64,000 bases of DNA. Source: Daedaleopsis sinensis. Taxonomy: Eukaryota; Basidiomycota; Agaricomycetes; Polyporales; Polyporaceae. Positions 1-11,467 of the stretch are shown here, piece after piece. The number at the start of each line of letters is the position of its first letter. Position 1 is the stretch's first letter. A model generated the notes under the pieces. That model was not told where the DNA came from. It did not search any database and saw only the letters and a list, made by a program, of their open reading frames with translations. Where the stretch lies: positions 682,001 to 746,000 of the forward strand of contig CM066306.1 in assembly GCA_033807695.1 (NCBI GenBank), in the 5' to 3' direction. The position numbers and the translations under genes are program-made.

Positions 1-112
1 TAAGTTTCATCTTTGGTAGTCGTCTCACCGTTTTCACGGTGGCATGGGCAATGTACATTGTATTCTAGACATAATCTATTCGCTGGACGGTCTGGTCAAG
101 AATGTCCTCCTC

Positions 113-262
113 CGCTAAGTCCTGCACATCGTCTGCCTACTGAGGGGAGACAAGTCGGTGTTGTGACGGTCTGCACCAGGTCTGTACTACTGTTGTAGAA
201 TCGTCCGTCCAGGCTCACGTTAAGTGCTCATCGTCTGCCTAGGGGAGACAATGTACTACCTA
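113..262. repeat. Two copies of a short dispersed repeat
   Basis: The 12-mer CATCGTCTGCCT occurs here twice (near 129 and 228). Each copy is preceded within about 15 bases by an AAGT-containing stretch and followed by a G-rich GGGGAGACAA stretch. A third copy with similar flanks lies near 42362. This looks like debris of a dispersed element such as a solo LTR or a MITE. I see no intact ends or coding sequence, so the class is unknown. Confidence 0.4.
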
Positions 263-296
263 CATATGCATAGTACCGTTCAACGGAGCTATCCTG

Positions 297-868
297 GTGT
301 CTCGAGACACTACTACTGAACCCGGGCCTACGGCCAAACGAGCTCAGTATCGCCTTCGACGACATCTTCAAGGACCCTCCGAAGCTGTTCATTGGAACCT
401 CATCTTCAACCTTCTTCCTTCTCTGCACCTCGTCGTGAGTCTCCCACCCATCTCGATACCTACCCCAGCATGGCAGCTTCAGTCCCACTTCCTGACCTGA
501 ACGTGATCATCTAGCGAGACAAACGCACTAAGACTGGCACCGACGATGCGCTCGTCACAATGCAAAAGATAGCGAGGGGTGATATTGGAGGAGCGCAAAG
601 CGATTGGGAAGGGCGACAGGGTCTTCATCCCCGTCACCGCGCTGCATACGCACAAGGCGATCTGGGGCGAGGACGCGTTCGAGTTCAGGTGAGTACTTCG
701 AGTTGGGACAGCCAACGTGGACGCGCGATTGATGGAATGAATTAGGCCTGAGGGATGGGACAGCCCACGCGAGGCCGTCTCGCCGGGCATCCCTGGGGTC
801 TTCGGCCATCTCGGCGGTCCGCACGCTTGCCCTGCTGTCGCCCGCGAGGAGAGCGAGAAGGGGTTTAC
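297..868 (+). pseudogene. Cytochrome P450 remnant
   Basis: Three pieces of a basidiomycete P450 can be read on the plus strand. Around 337-390 a frame reads NELSIAFDDIFKDPPKLF, then the match jumps frame to WNLIFNLLPSLHLV and ends at a GTGAGT donor-like site. After a gap lacking most of the protein, including any I-helix AGxET motif, 580-687 reads GKGDRVFIPVTALHTHKAIW and GEDAFEFR, the conserved segment before the heme loop. A normal-looking intron (GTGAGT..TTAG, about 688-744) follows. The next piece reads PEGWDSPREAVSPGIPGVFG and then HLGGPHACP. The heme cysteine context survives, but the usual MTF-type residues before it are missing, as is the Gly after Cys. Frameshift, internal deletion and damaged heme loop make this a pseudogene. 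Family assignment rests on these motifs. Confidence 0.8.
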
Positions 869-1384
869 AGCTCCAGTTGCACATTCGTCCCTGCAAGCGT
901 GTGTAATGATCCTCCTCGAAACACATTCTTGACCCGCAAACGTCCAGTTATCACCCCGAAGCGTGACTCCCTCAGAACGGTCCAGCTATCATACCCAAGC
1001 ATATAGACGTATACAGCGATGCGCAACATCATACAAGGGCTGACGCTGCTCATCTTAAGACTCCAATATTGTGTTAAGCACGCCAGAGACGGGACTCAAG
1101 AACATGTTTGGCCATACCAGAGAGCGATACGGAAACATGAAATTGGATACACAACGTACGAACGATACAGCATTCCGAAAACCGAGTCATTAGTCCGAGC
1201 ACACAACATACAGCTTGCAATAATGTTACATTGTCTATGATATCCGTGCGAGAAACGAACGATGCGTGCAGAGTTGGAAATTGGAAACGAACAAAAACAG
1301 TATCCTAGCGGCGGCACCCAGGCCAGCAGCCGTCATTACTTATTTCGAGGGGGCGAAACACGATGGAGCGTCTCGCACGCCGAA
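869..1384. other. Intergenic, nothing recognised
   Basis: Short overlapping ORFs on both strands show no recognisable motif or splice pattern. It separates the P450 remnant from the 3' end of the minus-strand coiled-coil gene. Confidence 0.5.
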
Positions 1385-3321
1385 TCACGCCCGCTGCTCC
1401 GAGATGATGGGAAGGGGGCGGTCGGATTCTGGAGGGGGCTCGCGATAGTGGTTCAGAGGTCGGTGCAGCCACACCAGCTTCGGTGCGGGCGACGGCTCGC
1501 GCACCGCCTGGACTGGCTGAGGCGCATGAAGCTGCGACGGCTGCGATTGCGGCGGCTGCGGCGGCTGAGCGTAGATTTGGGGTGTAGGTGCGGACACAGC
1601 AGGTGCAGGCACGGGTAAAGGTGGGGCCTCAGGCAGTGGCGCACGCGGGGGCGGCGGTGTCAGGGCATACTGGGGTTGCGGCGCTTGCAGCTGGGGTTGC
1701 GGCATGGCAGGGGGCGGTTGTTGCTCGCGGTCGCGGTCGCGGTGCGCATGCGTACGCGGCCGTGGGGAGGGCTCGCGTTCGCGCATCTTGCGTGTCGCCT
1801 CGACCCATCGCTTGGTGCGATCATCATCCTATTGCGCGTAACCGAGCACGACTAAACATGTCGTTCAGCGGGAGGGGACGTAAGGAGACCTCACCTCGTA
1901 CTCGGTGACACTTCTACCATCGCCGCGGCGGATCTCCTCCGACTCGATGAAGCGGTCAAAGGCCTCCAAGGCGCGGGCGCGCTCCTCCTTGCGGCCTTGG
2001 GTGTACCCAGCCTCGTAGCCGTCGTTGTATGACGCCTTCTTGCCCTCCTCGAACCCAGCCAATCGACCAGCGCTGTAGCCCTCGGTCCGCCCAGCTTCGA
2101 AGCCTTCGTCACGCCCCTCCTCGTACCCATCCTGCCGGCCAGCTTCATACCCCTGCGCCCTTCCATCCTCGAATCCTTCATCACGTCCGTCGCTATACCG
2201 CCGGCGAACCTCTAACCTTCTCACCTCTTCTCGCCCCTGTTCCCTCGCCTGCCATTCACGCAACGTCTGCTGCGCCCTCCGCGCCGCCTCCCTCGCCTCT
2301 TTCTCCGCTTGTTCTATCTCCGCTCGGGCTCTCTCTGCCCTCGCAAGATCAGCCTGTAGTCTCCTGGCGTCGCGCTCCGCCGTGTCTGCCTGCAGCTGCC
2401 ATCTCCTGCTCTCCTCTTGAGCGCGCGTCGCGTCGAGCTCCACCTGGTGCCTCCCCGCTTCTGACGCCGCGAGCTTCGAACTCACGTCCTGCAAGCTGAT
2501 CTCCGCTGTCCGCGCCCGAGCCTCCGCGATGTCCGCTCGTCGCAGCTCCTCTTCCAATCGCACGCCAGTTTGGCGAAGAACGGCTTTCAAATGGCGGGCC
2601 TGTCGCTCTTCTTCTGCGAGTACCTGGGTAAGGATCGACGCGCTGTCGTCGCGATCACGGTCGCGATCACGGTCCTTCTTGCGCGGCTTGACTGTTGTGG
2701 TCGATGCAGTATCGCTCATGCGGACACTGGCGCCATCGCGCTCACGACTTGTATCGCGCATCTTGGTCGACTCACGTTTCAGGTCGCGCTCGCGCTCGGA
2801 AGGGGCTTCGCTTGGGGTCCCAACCCTTGGAGTGTGCGAGGCTGAGGAGCCGCGCCTCGGCTTCTTCCGATGTGACAGGAGGGTAGTGAGGACGGCGGGG
2901 TCGCGCAGAATCTCGTGTATAGGGGTAGGAGAGACACTCGCTTCCCGAAGTTCATTGAACAGATCAATGCTGCGCGAGCAACAGGTAGGTAAGCTCCGGA
3001 CATCCTTGGTACGCGCGGTGTGGATACGGTGGAAGAAGAGGGATATCTGCGCAGATAATAGGCGACTTACTCGTGGGCGCCTGGCGTATGAACGGCAGGT
3101 GGCGAAAACGATGCATACGACCTTGGGGTCAAGAACCCTTGAGGCAGATTCAGACCCGGGCTTTGCAGTGGGAGAGTATGCATTGGCATCCCAAGGTCCG
3201 CGATGGGGAGGCCGAGAGTGTCGCGGGGAGGGGGGGTCGGAGGAAGGAGGTGGGGACCGTCTGGCGGTGGCACGAGAGTAGGAGGGAATACATCGATGTT
3301 AGCTTTGGATTCACCGTGCAT
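1385..3321 (-). CDS. Coiled-coil protein with glycine-periodic repeat
   Basis: Function not recognised. Three exons join in frame: 3321-3071, 2969-1895 and 1828-1385 (GTAAGT, GTGAGG donors; CAG, TAG acceptors), giving about 589 residues. Residues 1-83 are proline-rich. Around 84-110 a helical stretch (DIDLFNELREASVSPTPIHE) leads into a basic, serine-rich region. Residues about 180-330 are a long Glu/Arg/Ala/Gln-rich coiled coil. Residues about 340-420 hold a repeat with Gly every four residues (for example DGYEEGRDEGFEAGRTEGY). The tail (about 445-589) is rich in Pro and Gln. The glycine-periodic block superficially resembles Yae1-type GxxxG repeats. No signal peptide or membrane segment is visible, so a cytoplasmic scaffold-like role is inference only. 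An earlier start exon cannot be excluded. Confidence 0.75.
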
Positions 3322-4641
3322 TTGAGTTATGGCCCTGAAGGGCTAGAACGGGCAGCAGTGAGAATCCGGACGGGGCTACTCGCGGGGGAACTTGTGGGAG
3401 CGAGGCACAGAGACTGTTGGGCGCTATTCCGAGAGTGATGCCAGCAGAGTGCTCTGGCACTGACAGAGAGAGGAGAATGAGCTAGAATGAGAGAACGGGC
3501 CCGTTAATAACCTCTGCGCGTGGGGAGCCGGGGAAGGAAGCCTTCACCAGGTCAGCACTTGCAACGTGTTTGACATGTGCAGTCGGCAACTGTCCACGAC
3601 CCGTGCGAGGCATAGGACTTAGCGATCGCGAGTCAAACGGGGTGTTTGTATGCTCCATATCTATATGCCGGCTAGTGCGAGCGACACAGTGCAAGACTGC
3701 GCGCGATGCTCGTCGCGGGACTGAACAGACATCACATATTGCAGATTGGGGGTTCAAGGCCTTCCGCAGCACCATGACGTTGCCGGACTCGAGCGACGGG
3801 CCTACGTAGGCTCAACAGGTGCTCGACGTTGCTAATTGGAGTAGGCTCGGAAGTCGAGCCGAGACGGGCGCGCACACGGCATTCTAGATGAGAGATACGG
3901 TAAGTCTAGCCAGATGAAACGGCCGGGGATGGCAGTGAAGGCATTATGTATGCGCGCACGATGAGGCAAGATAGGCTTGGAGAGGGGTCCGAACGTACGG
4001 AGAGATACCAAGGATCTACGTGTGCCTCGTGTCGACCTGTCTCCGATATCTCTGCATATCTTCATACCCCAAGGTGCCATTGAGATCGTCTGGGCATGAG
4101 GCGCGAGGCGTCATCGTGAACTAGGTCTAGACGCGTCAGAGGGAGCCCGCAATATGGAGAACATAAGTTTAAAGTTGGAGATACGCACGGGTTTGTCATT
4201 ACGACGGGATTGTATTTTATTTCTGGACGCCCTTGTCTAGCGGATATTTGTGGACGGAATGAGGCTATAGCACAGCGCACAGATAGCCATGATGGTGGAG
4301 AATGAGCAAGGAGGATTATGCGGGTTGTCGTTTTATATATGTGCGCTCGATGCTGATGACGTCGACACATACCAAGGGCCGTCACGGACGAATATGGAAG
4401 TGAAGCGACCGATCTGATGGCTCTCAAACGACGAGTGGACTAGTGAACTTTGAGTGAACTCTCCATATGTACTGTATGTTACTAGATGTTACCGTCACAA
4501 CAATCCTCGATAAATAGGTGCAAGAACCGTACGTAGCTACAGGATGGAGACAGAAATACAATAAATGTCTTACACTTCTCAGCTTCTACATATATCGACA
4601 TGCTAAACGTGTCGCACAAACCAGGGTAGACGGTACTATGT
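3322..4641. other. Intergenic, nothing recognised
   Basis: About 1.3 kb between two minus-strand genes. It should hold the promoter of the coiled-coil gene and the 3' UTR of nothing obvious. ORFs of up to about 120 codons on the minus strand (for example 4062-4427) have no family motif and no consistent splice extension, so I do not call a gene. Confidence 0.5.
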
Positions 4642-6496
4642 CTATGAAGACGCACCGCCGTACACCAGCTTCGCATTCTGCGAGAACACGTTATCAACCG
4701 CCTCTTGCTCGATACCGAGCTCCGCAAACGACTCTCGCGCAAGCTCGTACCAGTCGCCGGCATCCGAGGCGGGCGATACGCCAGTTAATGGGGCAGCATG
4801 GGAGGAACCGAAAAGAATGCGCTGGAAACCGAATGCCTCGATCGCAGGGCCAACTACACAGGAGGGATAACATTAGCCATGCTTTTCGGGGATAGAAAGA
4901 GGCAAGGACACGCACTGTACATCTTGAGCCTGCGCTTCCACTCGACCTTCTCTCTGATCATTGCGCGGGCAGCCTTCTCCGCTTCCTCAGCCTTGCCTTC
5001 ATCGCTCACGGCTGCGGGTGCGGGCGTAGGAGGAGTGGGGGCACCCCACGCAGGAGGGAGGAAGTTGATGAAGAGGTTCGCGAAGAGCGAGAGCGACGCC
5101 GTGTGACTTTGATAGCTACGGTAGTTGGCATGCGTCAGGAGCTTCACAATGGGGATCGTGAGGTCGTCTGGTGGCGGAAGGATGTTTGCTAAGTGTGATA
5201 ATATCATCAGTGTCAGGTCCTCGACAGCCCGGGTAGAAGCCTGCTGAAACAGAGATAGCTCTGGGGAAAACTCTCAACAGCACACGACTGGCAACGAGCG
5301 GTTTGCCGCCCTATGGCTACAGCTATACCGCTGTGACGGGACGCCTGGTAGACTGGCTACGAGGATCAGACATCATCATGGGTGTGTGCACAAGTGCATC
5401 ACACGGGCTGGTTTTCACGGCGGGATGGAAATTGAGCGAGTCAGGACGTGGACATCCGCGGGTACACGTCAGGATAGACGAGGCAGATGCGGAAAACAGA
5501 AGCGGTAACAGGCTAGCTCCGGTCTTGAATGTCATGACAGTCCCCGTATGATTGGCGTATTCTTACTGGACCGAAGCTAGCCTGGTAGCTAAGAATCTAG
5601 CCACAGGCTAGCTCCGAGCAGAAAGCCACCAATTGCTGGTATATATGCCAGGACGTCACAGCCTGTTGCATCTACAACGGAGTACCTCCGATAGATACGA
5701 TCGCAGACCGAGGTTCAAAACAACATATAACTCACAGAGAACGATCTTGCCCTTTGCCGGAGTAGCAGTGGCCTTCGTGAGGAAGTCCTCAAACACCTCC
5801 CATCCGCTCTCTTGCTTAAGGTCGCTCTGGACATCGATGATGACGGTGAAGCCTTGAGCCAACGCCCACGCGAGCGCGTCGATCGCAGATTGTGAGGATT
5901 GAGTGAATGTCGTTGAAAGGACGATCGTTGGCTTCGACGAGCTTCCGGAAGCGAGGTATGACGGTGGCGACGCCGGAACACCATCTTCAAGCTTGAATGG
6001 CACCGCGATGGCGATGATGGGGGTTGTAGACAATGCACTAGAAAAGTACCAAACATGTTGATAAGCGACATCGTCCAGAATGCGAGTCCCCTCACGACCC
6101 AGTCGACGCCTGCGTCGCGTGTACGATCACGACACAGTCGCGAGGGGATATACTCGAAAGCGAAGCAGACACTCACTCCTGAACCACCTTCTCGACATCT
6201 ACTGCCTGCGCACCGTGCAGCGAGAGGACAATGCCTCTTATCCGGCCGCCGAGGTTCTCGCCAGCCTGCGATTTCCAGGTTGAGAGATCACCGGTGGAAG
6301 AGATGACGTGGGCGTCGACGATCTCCTCTGGGTGAAGCTCGCTCGGGCTGGACGGGAGCGGGAACCTTTCGTTTGTGCCGGTGTTGGGGGGTGTGAACGC
6401 GGACAAGGGGAGTGTCGGGAGCTGCTTGGGGCCCTTACGCCTGAGGCCGACGCTAGGCTGCTGAGGGATCGAGGGCAATACTGCTTCGGTGCTCAT
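4642..6496 (-). CDS. Amidohydrolase-like (TIM-barrel metallohydrolase) protein
   Basis: Four exons join in frame (6496-6177, 6037-5736, 5188-4916, 4853-4642) to 368 residues. The N-terminus is low-complexity. Then DAHVISSTGDLSTWKS follows, where amidohydrolases have their first metal-binding strand. PTIVLSTTFTQSS and GFTVIIDVQ look like barrel strands. The middle contains NILPPPDDLTIPIVKLLTH and a helix-rich insert. The C-terminus reads FQRILFGSSHAAPL, like the RILFGSD strand of amidohydrolase-2 proteins, and ends in a helix typical of that family. The canonical HxH pair is not visible (DAHVIS) and the late Asp is replaced by Ser, so catalysis is uncertain. Intron 2 is 547 nt, about ten times the local norm. 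The family assignment is moderate; a non-catalytic homologue is possible. Confidence 0.65.
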
Positions 6497-7675
6497 GGTG
6501 GTGCGAGGGAGAGGGACGGTTTGGAGAGGGGCGGAGGTGGGGATGGATGGAGTATATATCGAAGGCGAGCTCCCATCAAGATCATCTCATCAAGTCGTTT
6601 TAAATGCAGCGCCCCCTCGTCTTTTCGCGCGCGACCTCCCCATCTCTACCTCCGTCTGCCTCGCGACATATCTAGTACGTCTCCGGCGGCCTTAAGACCG
6701 TGCGCGCGGTCGTCTTCGTCGCTACACAAAGCCACAGAGGCGGACGCGCTGGGCGCGCGAGGGCATCCGGACGCTGGACTCCTTGCTCGAATTAAGGGAA
6801 GGCGCAGGCGGGGAGCACTGAGCCTACGAAAGCCCACTGGTTGCCAAGATCTCATCAACTATTTGTCGCGCTGTATGTCTGCTGTGTTGTCCTCCTCGCG
6901 ATCTCTCGCGATGTTCTCCTGAACCTTAGCCAAACCCGCCATACAGCCACACTGTCTCGACTCCCCCCGGGGCCGCCATGAAACTTTGAACATCTCGACC
7001 TATCGCGTCCTAGAGATTGCAATTGATGCTCGAATACAATGTGCAGATCGCGCTACGTAGAGCTCTTTGCGATTCTGCATGCATCCCTCGCCGCGGCCCG
7101 CGCTGGAAGACCCATACACCGTTCTGTCTGCGATACATATCATGTCGGACACTTCAGTGCGCACTGGCACCTTCTGACCAAGTCAGGTACGTCCCTCAGC
7201 TCGGTGTCACTTCAATGATGGTTACTTCGGATTGATGAAGAAGAATGCATCTTGCGCTCGAAGGGCCGGCATGCAGACAGACCTGTGTGGTCGTGACGCT
7301 CTGTTGCGACGCACAGTTGCCAGCATCCCGACAGACGCAGACCGGAGATCTTCCCTGCGCACATGCATATGGACATGCAATAAGCATCGATGTCCTCGCC
7401 ATGAGGATTCCTATGGCGATATCCAACCATCGAACCCCCTTCCCGACTGTGCTGCTAGGTTCGCCGCGCTACCCTCGAAGTCGAGGCAACAATCACCCTC
7501 AATGCCCACTTACCTACATCACCGTCGACCTCGGGCCTCGCGTGCCATACCTGACGTCGGCCGGACTTGGTATACTTAATCACCCTCGGCCTTCGCGGAA
7601 CAGCGGACATAGCCTCCCCCATTCACTCAAGACTCAACACTGAACCGTGCGTGCGAGCGCTGCGTTGACCGCAGA
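6497..7675. other. Intergenic with one presequence-like start
   Basis: This holds the upstream region of the amidohydrolase-like gene; a TATATATC stretch lies near 6552. At 6605 an ATG opens a 23-codon frame (MQRPLVFSRATSPSLPPSAS...) that looks like a mitochondrial targeting sequence and then stops. A second plus frame (to 6922) continues with a basic Ser/Ala-rich sequence. A frameshift or an unseen intron could join them, but I cannot support a gene. The rest shows nothing. Confidence 0.4.
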
Positions 7676-8544
7676 ATGGCCAGCGAGACCGCATCTTTCC
7701 CGTAAGCATCATCCTGCATCATCGCTGGTTTAAGTGATTCTTACTAACACTAACGACTCGTAGAACCAACCCTATCACTATTTGGCTCAAAGCAGTGCCG
7801 CCTCTGAAGCCAGAATCTTCTCTACAGGTATCGCATCTGCGCCTTCCGCTGCGGTATTATTATTACACACAAGTACACGACGATGTGGTCCTGCCGACTG
7901 TGAGTGTAGTCCAGCTGATAGTCATCGACACTGTCTTCTACGGTATCAATGAAAGGATGGCATGCAGTGTGAATTACATGATTCTTCTCTACCTCTCATT
8001 CGATGGCAATGCATCAAGGGTCCGGCCCAGCTGTCGCTGTAGAGCAGTATATGCTGCTCGGCGACAAGGCGCGCGGAACCCCTCCTGCATCACGCATATA
8101 CTCCCCGAACAACGCGTCGACGGACCCACCATTGCGCAAATGCTCATTGCATCCTTTGCTGATCCGTCGCAACGAAGTGTCGTCGGTTATATGGACGAAG
8201 GTGGGTCCTATTGGACCCGTCCGCCTATGCCAATCTGGTCACAGCTTCCGCGAGGTATGCCCTTGATGTTATCCCAAGTTCACTTAGCGACATTGGCTAT
8301 CTACTGCTTCCGCGGCGCTAGTGGAGGCGCTGACCCGTTAGAGGATCCACCGGTTGGCTGGACTTTACATGTGGAGTTCGACGCACTGCATAATGAATAC
8401 GAATATTCAAATCATGAAGGGTGCGTGAGCGGAATCATTTATGTGTCGGCTGAGATCTTTCTCTTCTCTGACAGCTTTCTACCTTTGGTCGACCTCAATG
8501 TTCCACGGCCGGATAAGGCCCCCCGCGTCGCGCGCGGGGGTTAG
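7676..8544 (+). CDS. Hypothetical protein, doubtful gene
   Basis: An ATG at 7676 opens a 26-nt exon (MASETASFP). A well-formed 62-nt intron (7702-7763: GTAAGC donor, CTAAC branch site, CGTAG acceptor) leads in frame into a long open frame ending at 8544, giving 268 residues. The sequence has hydrophobic patches (VVLPTVSVVQLIVIDTVFYG) but no motif I recognise and no clear domain. The intron is the best support. Against it, the amino-acid composition is unremarkable and further introns may be hidden. It could equally be chance open frame in an otherwise empty stretch. Confidence 0.3.
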
Positions 8545-9767
8545 GCACAACGCACCGTGGATTTGCTCATTGCTCACAACTTCGGTGAAATATGTTTGGC
8601 ACCGCCTTCCGAGGCGGAGTTCATGAGCACGAAAAGCCTGTCAGCCAGCTGGCCATCAAGTGACGGTATCTCAAGCACTGTGCAGTGTGAGCCTTACGGC
8701 TCTGTGGCATTAATCTGTCAGTGGGTGTGCTATCATCCTGATAATCTGATGTTCAGCTTAGCAGTACTGACCGAGGTGTTCTCAGTACGCTCATGCACAT
8801 TGCATGACCTTGCATGATGACTGGTTTGACAAGTAGGTGTACAGATAAGCCATGATGCATGAAGGTGAGTCGGATTGACATTGACCACGCAGGTGAAGCT
8901 TGTTCGGAGAGTGGCTAGGACGTTGAATGGACCCGGGCCCCTACACAGGTTACTATGACCCTCGATCTGATAGCCCCAAGAGGTAAACAAGCCCGGACCT
9001 GCCAATGCGACACAGCTTGGATCCTACGATGTACGTACGTCCACGAAATGACAGTAATCAAATTTCGTTCTCGACGTGTGGCTGTATTAGTCCTCTGCAC
9101 TCGTCGCTCGTGGTTCATGGTGTTTCGGCGCGTGACGTTGATAGATCGTAGCAACAGCACGCGCCGGTCTTTGGCTACTAGCATGAGAATCGCGAGGTTA
9201 ATTAATACTTATAGGAGAAACATATGGTATATGCCTTGCAAGCAGGCGCCCATGGCCGAACGATTGCATGCCATTCCAACCGACCGGCGACTCGTCAGAT
9301 GGCATACTACTGCCAGTGCCGAATGTCCGTCCCATCACAATGATTTTTGCTGCGAGAGCATGGAAGCTAACCCAGTTTTAATGGGTTGTCATGCATTCAT
9401 GCGCACTTGCATGGCCACGGTCACTCGATCATTCATAATCACGAAGTCAGAAAAGCAAGGCGCCGCGCGACAGTCGCACGTGTGGAGTGTTTCCGAATTG
9501 ATTCATTGCAACGTGTTGTACAACAGCAAGAAATCGTCAGTTGGTCGTAAGATGGCACGCATGGTGATCTCGGACCAACACGGAGAAGCTGTATGCGCAG
9601 AAGGGGGAAGTGCGGACCATCGTTTTCATTTTCGCCATCCAGCAGTTGAAGAACGTCACCTGCACGACGACCGTCAGCACCGTAGCATACATCACTTCGC
9701 GCCACCCACCCAGACCATCCCGAGCAAGCCGACGCGACCAGCCAACTCACCTCGGAAGGCCGCGAGC
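8545..9767. other. Intergenic, nothing recognised
   Basis: About 1.2 kb downstream of the convergent glucuronoyl esterase. The longest plus-strand frame here (about 8955-10214) runs through the antisense of that gene and is a shadow. I see no repeat, tRNA or coding motif. Confidence 0.5.
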
Positions 9768-11408
9768 TCAGTTGAGCTTGGGCGTGGTCCAGTCGATCCA
9801 GTCCGACTGGGTCCAGGTGACGCCGTTGAAGACCTTGTTGGAGTCGAAGTAGGTCGTGCTGACGTTCTGCCCGAGCAGGAAGCGGTTGAAGAACGCGTTC
9901 AGCTGCGTGTTGAGCTGCGACGGCCACGCGCAGTGCGCGTGCCCGCCGACCTGCTCAAACCCGTGGTGGTCCGCGACCCCAAGCGCGTCCCAGACGGTGT
10001 GCGCGGCGGTCATGCAGCCGAAGGACGAGAGCGGGCTGAGCCAGACGTAGTCCGTGTTCTCGAACGAGATCATCGGGCGCGGCGCGACGAGCGCCGCGAG
10101 CAGGTGGTGGTCGTACGGGAGCACGTTCAGCGTGTTCACGTAGTTGTTGAAGTTGGTCGAGAACCACACGTTCTCGCCCACGATCTCCGTCGCCGTCTGC
10201 ACCACACTCCCTGAGGACTCCTCATACTTGGACAGCCGCCAGCACGCGTCGCCGCCCGAGCCGGACTCCTGCGGGATCGTGAGCGCGATGCGCGTGTCGA
10301 GCGCGCCGGCCATCAGCGCGCCCTTGCCGTTGCGCGAGCAGCCGGTGACCGCGAGCTTCTGCGGGTTGATGTTCGCGGAGGGTGTGGACTCGAGCGCGTC
10401 GATGATGCGGCTCACGCCCCATGCCCAGGCAGTCATCGCGCTTGCCGTCGCGGTCTTGCCGTAGAGGTTGTAGAAGAGGCCGACGCCACGGCTGCTGGCG
10501 TCGTTCTGCTGCGCCATCTCCGAGTTGCCGTAGACAATTTGGGCGATCTGCGCGACATGTCGCATCAGATTCAGTAGTCCACTGCCGCGGAAGAGAGGGA
10601 TTCGGACTTACACCGCTGGGAACAGGAAGACTCAGACCTTCGTATACGATGATCGCTGGCCAGCCACCAGCAGGTGGGGTGCCAGACGGGTATGTGATCG
10701 TGGGGGAGAACGTGATGGAGCTGCCGCCGTTACTCGCGGTGATCGCGAGCGTCGCGCCGGTCCCGGACTTGGTGAGCTTAGCAGTGAGCGACGAGGGCTT
10801 GCCAGGGAGTGTGCCGGCCTCGTAGCCCTCAACGAGGCTGAGGATCTGGGCACGACGGCACTCCCAATCCTCTGCGGACTTGACGGCGGATCCGTCGTCG
10901 AAGAGGAAGGGGTTAGGAAGCTTCGCATTGTTAAAGCCCGAGACGGTCGACGGTGTGGCGCAGGATCCAGGGACGGGGTTGGAGGTGGAGGTGGGCGGGG
11001 CTGGATCTACGGTCGTTGTGGGTGATGGATCCGCGGGAGTTGTCGCTGGCGGTGTAGGGGCGGAAGTACCAGGGAGACATTGCCTGACGGCCCAGTGGTC
11101 AGGCGTGGTGGGGCATCTAGAGGACAACGGGACTTACGAGTAGTATGCGTTCTGGACGGTACACACTGTGCCCGTGACGCAAGCTGTTGGAGGCCTGTCA
11201 GCTACCGAACGGTCAGGCGATATGTTCATTCTTACTGGTGGCGCCCGACCAGCCCAGACCTCCACACTGGCCTAGAAGAAAAATAGAAATAGTCAGAAAT
11301 ATTCTGGTGAACAAGAAGGCAAGGAAGAAAAATACCCCACACGGGTGCCTGTGCGTGCGCAAGCTGCAGAAGAGCGAAAGCAACGCTGACTGCGGTGATG
11401 AGCTGCAT
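9768..11408 (-). CDS. CBM1-CE15 glucuronoyl methylesterase
   Basis: This secreted enzyme should cleave ester bonds between 4-O-methyl-glucuronic acid of xylan and lignin alcohols. Five exons join in frame (11408-11336, 11271-11236, 11183-11138, 11083-10612, 10547-9768) to 468 residues. Residues 1-20 are a signal peptide ([19 protein letters not shown]). Residues about 22-56 are a CBM1 ([13 protein letters not shown], then [20 protein letters not shown]) with its conserved Cys and aromatics, spread over four exons. A Pro/Thr/Ser linker follows to about 95. The CE15 domain fills the rest, with the nucleophile motif [12 protein letters not shown] and a late [11 protein letters not shown] holding the likely catalytic His. 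The length is normal for CBM1-CE15 proteins. A TATA-like element lies about 50 nt upstream. It is one of three cell-wall esterases in the window. Confidence 0.95.
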
Positions 11409-11458
11409 CCTGTTAGATTCGGATCCTCAGCGACAAGGGCCTCTCCTCAAGCCCCCCT

Positions 11459-11467
11459 CCTTTTATG
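11459..11467 (-). promoter_or_regulatory. TATA-like element of glucuronoyl esterase
   Basis: CATAAAAGG on the minus strand, about 50 nt upstream of the ATG at 11408. It is the only TATA-like sequence I see close to that start. Confidence 0.5.

Noticed and set aside
7232..7643. Plus-strand open frames upstream of the doubtful gene
   Set aside because: Two overlapping frames compete, no motif, no splice support; composition is typical of chance frames in GC-rich DNA.
8955..10214. Longest plus-strand frame in the window's first third (over 400 codons)
   Set aside because: Its 3' half is the exact antisense of the well-supported CE15 exon and its 5' half has no motif.
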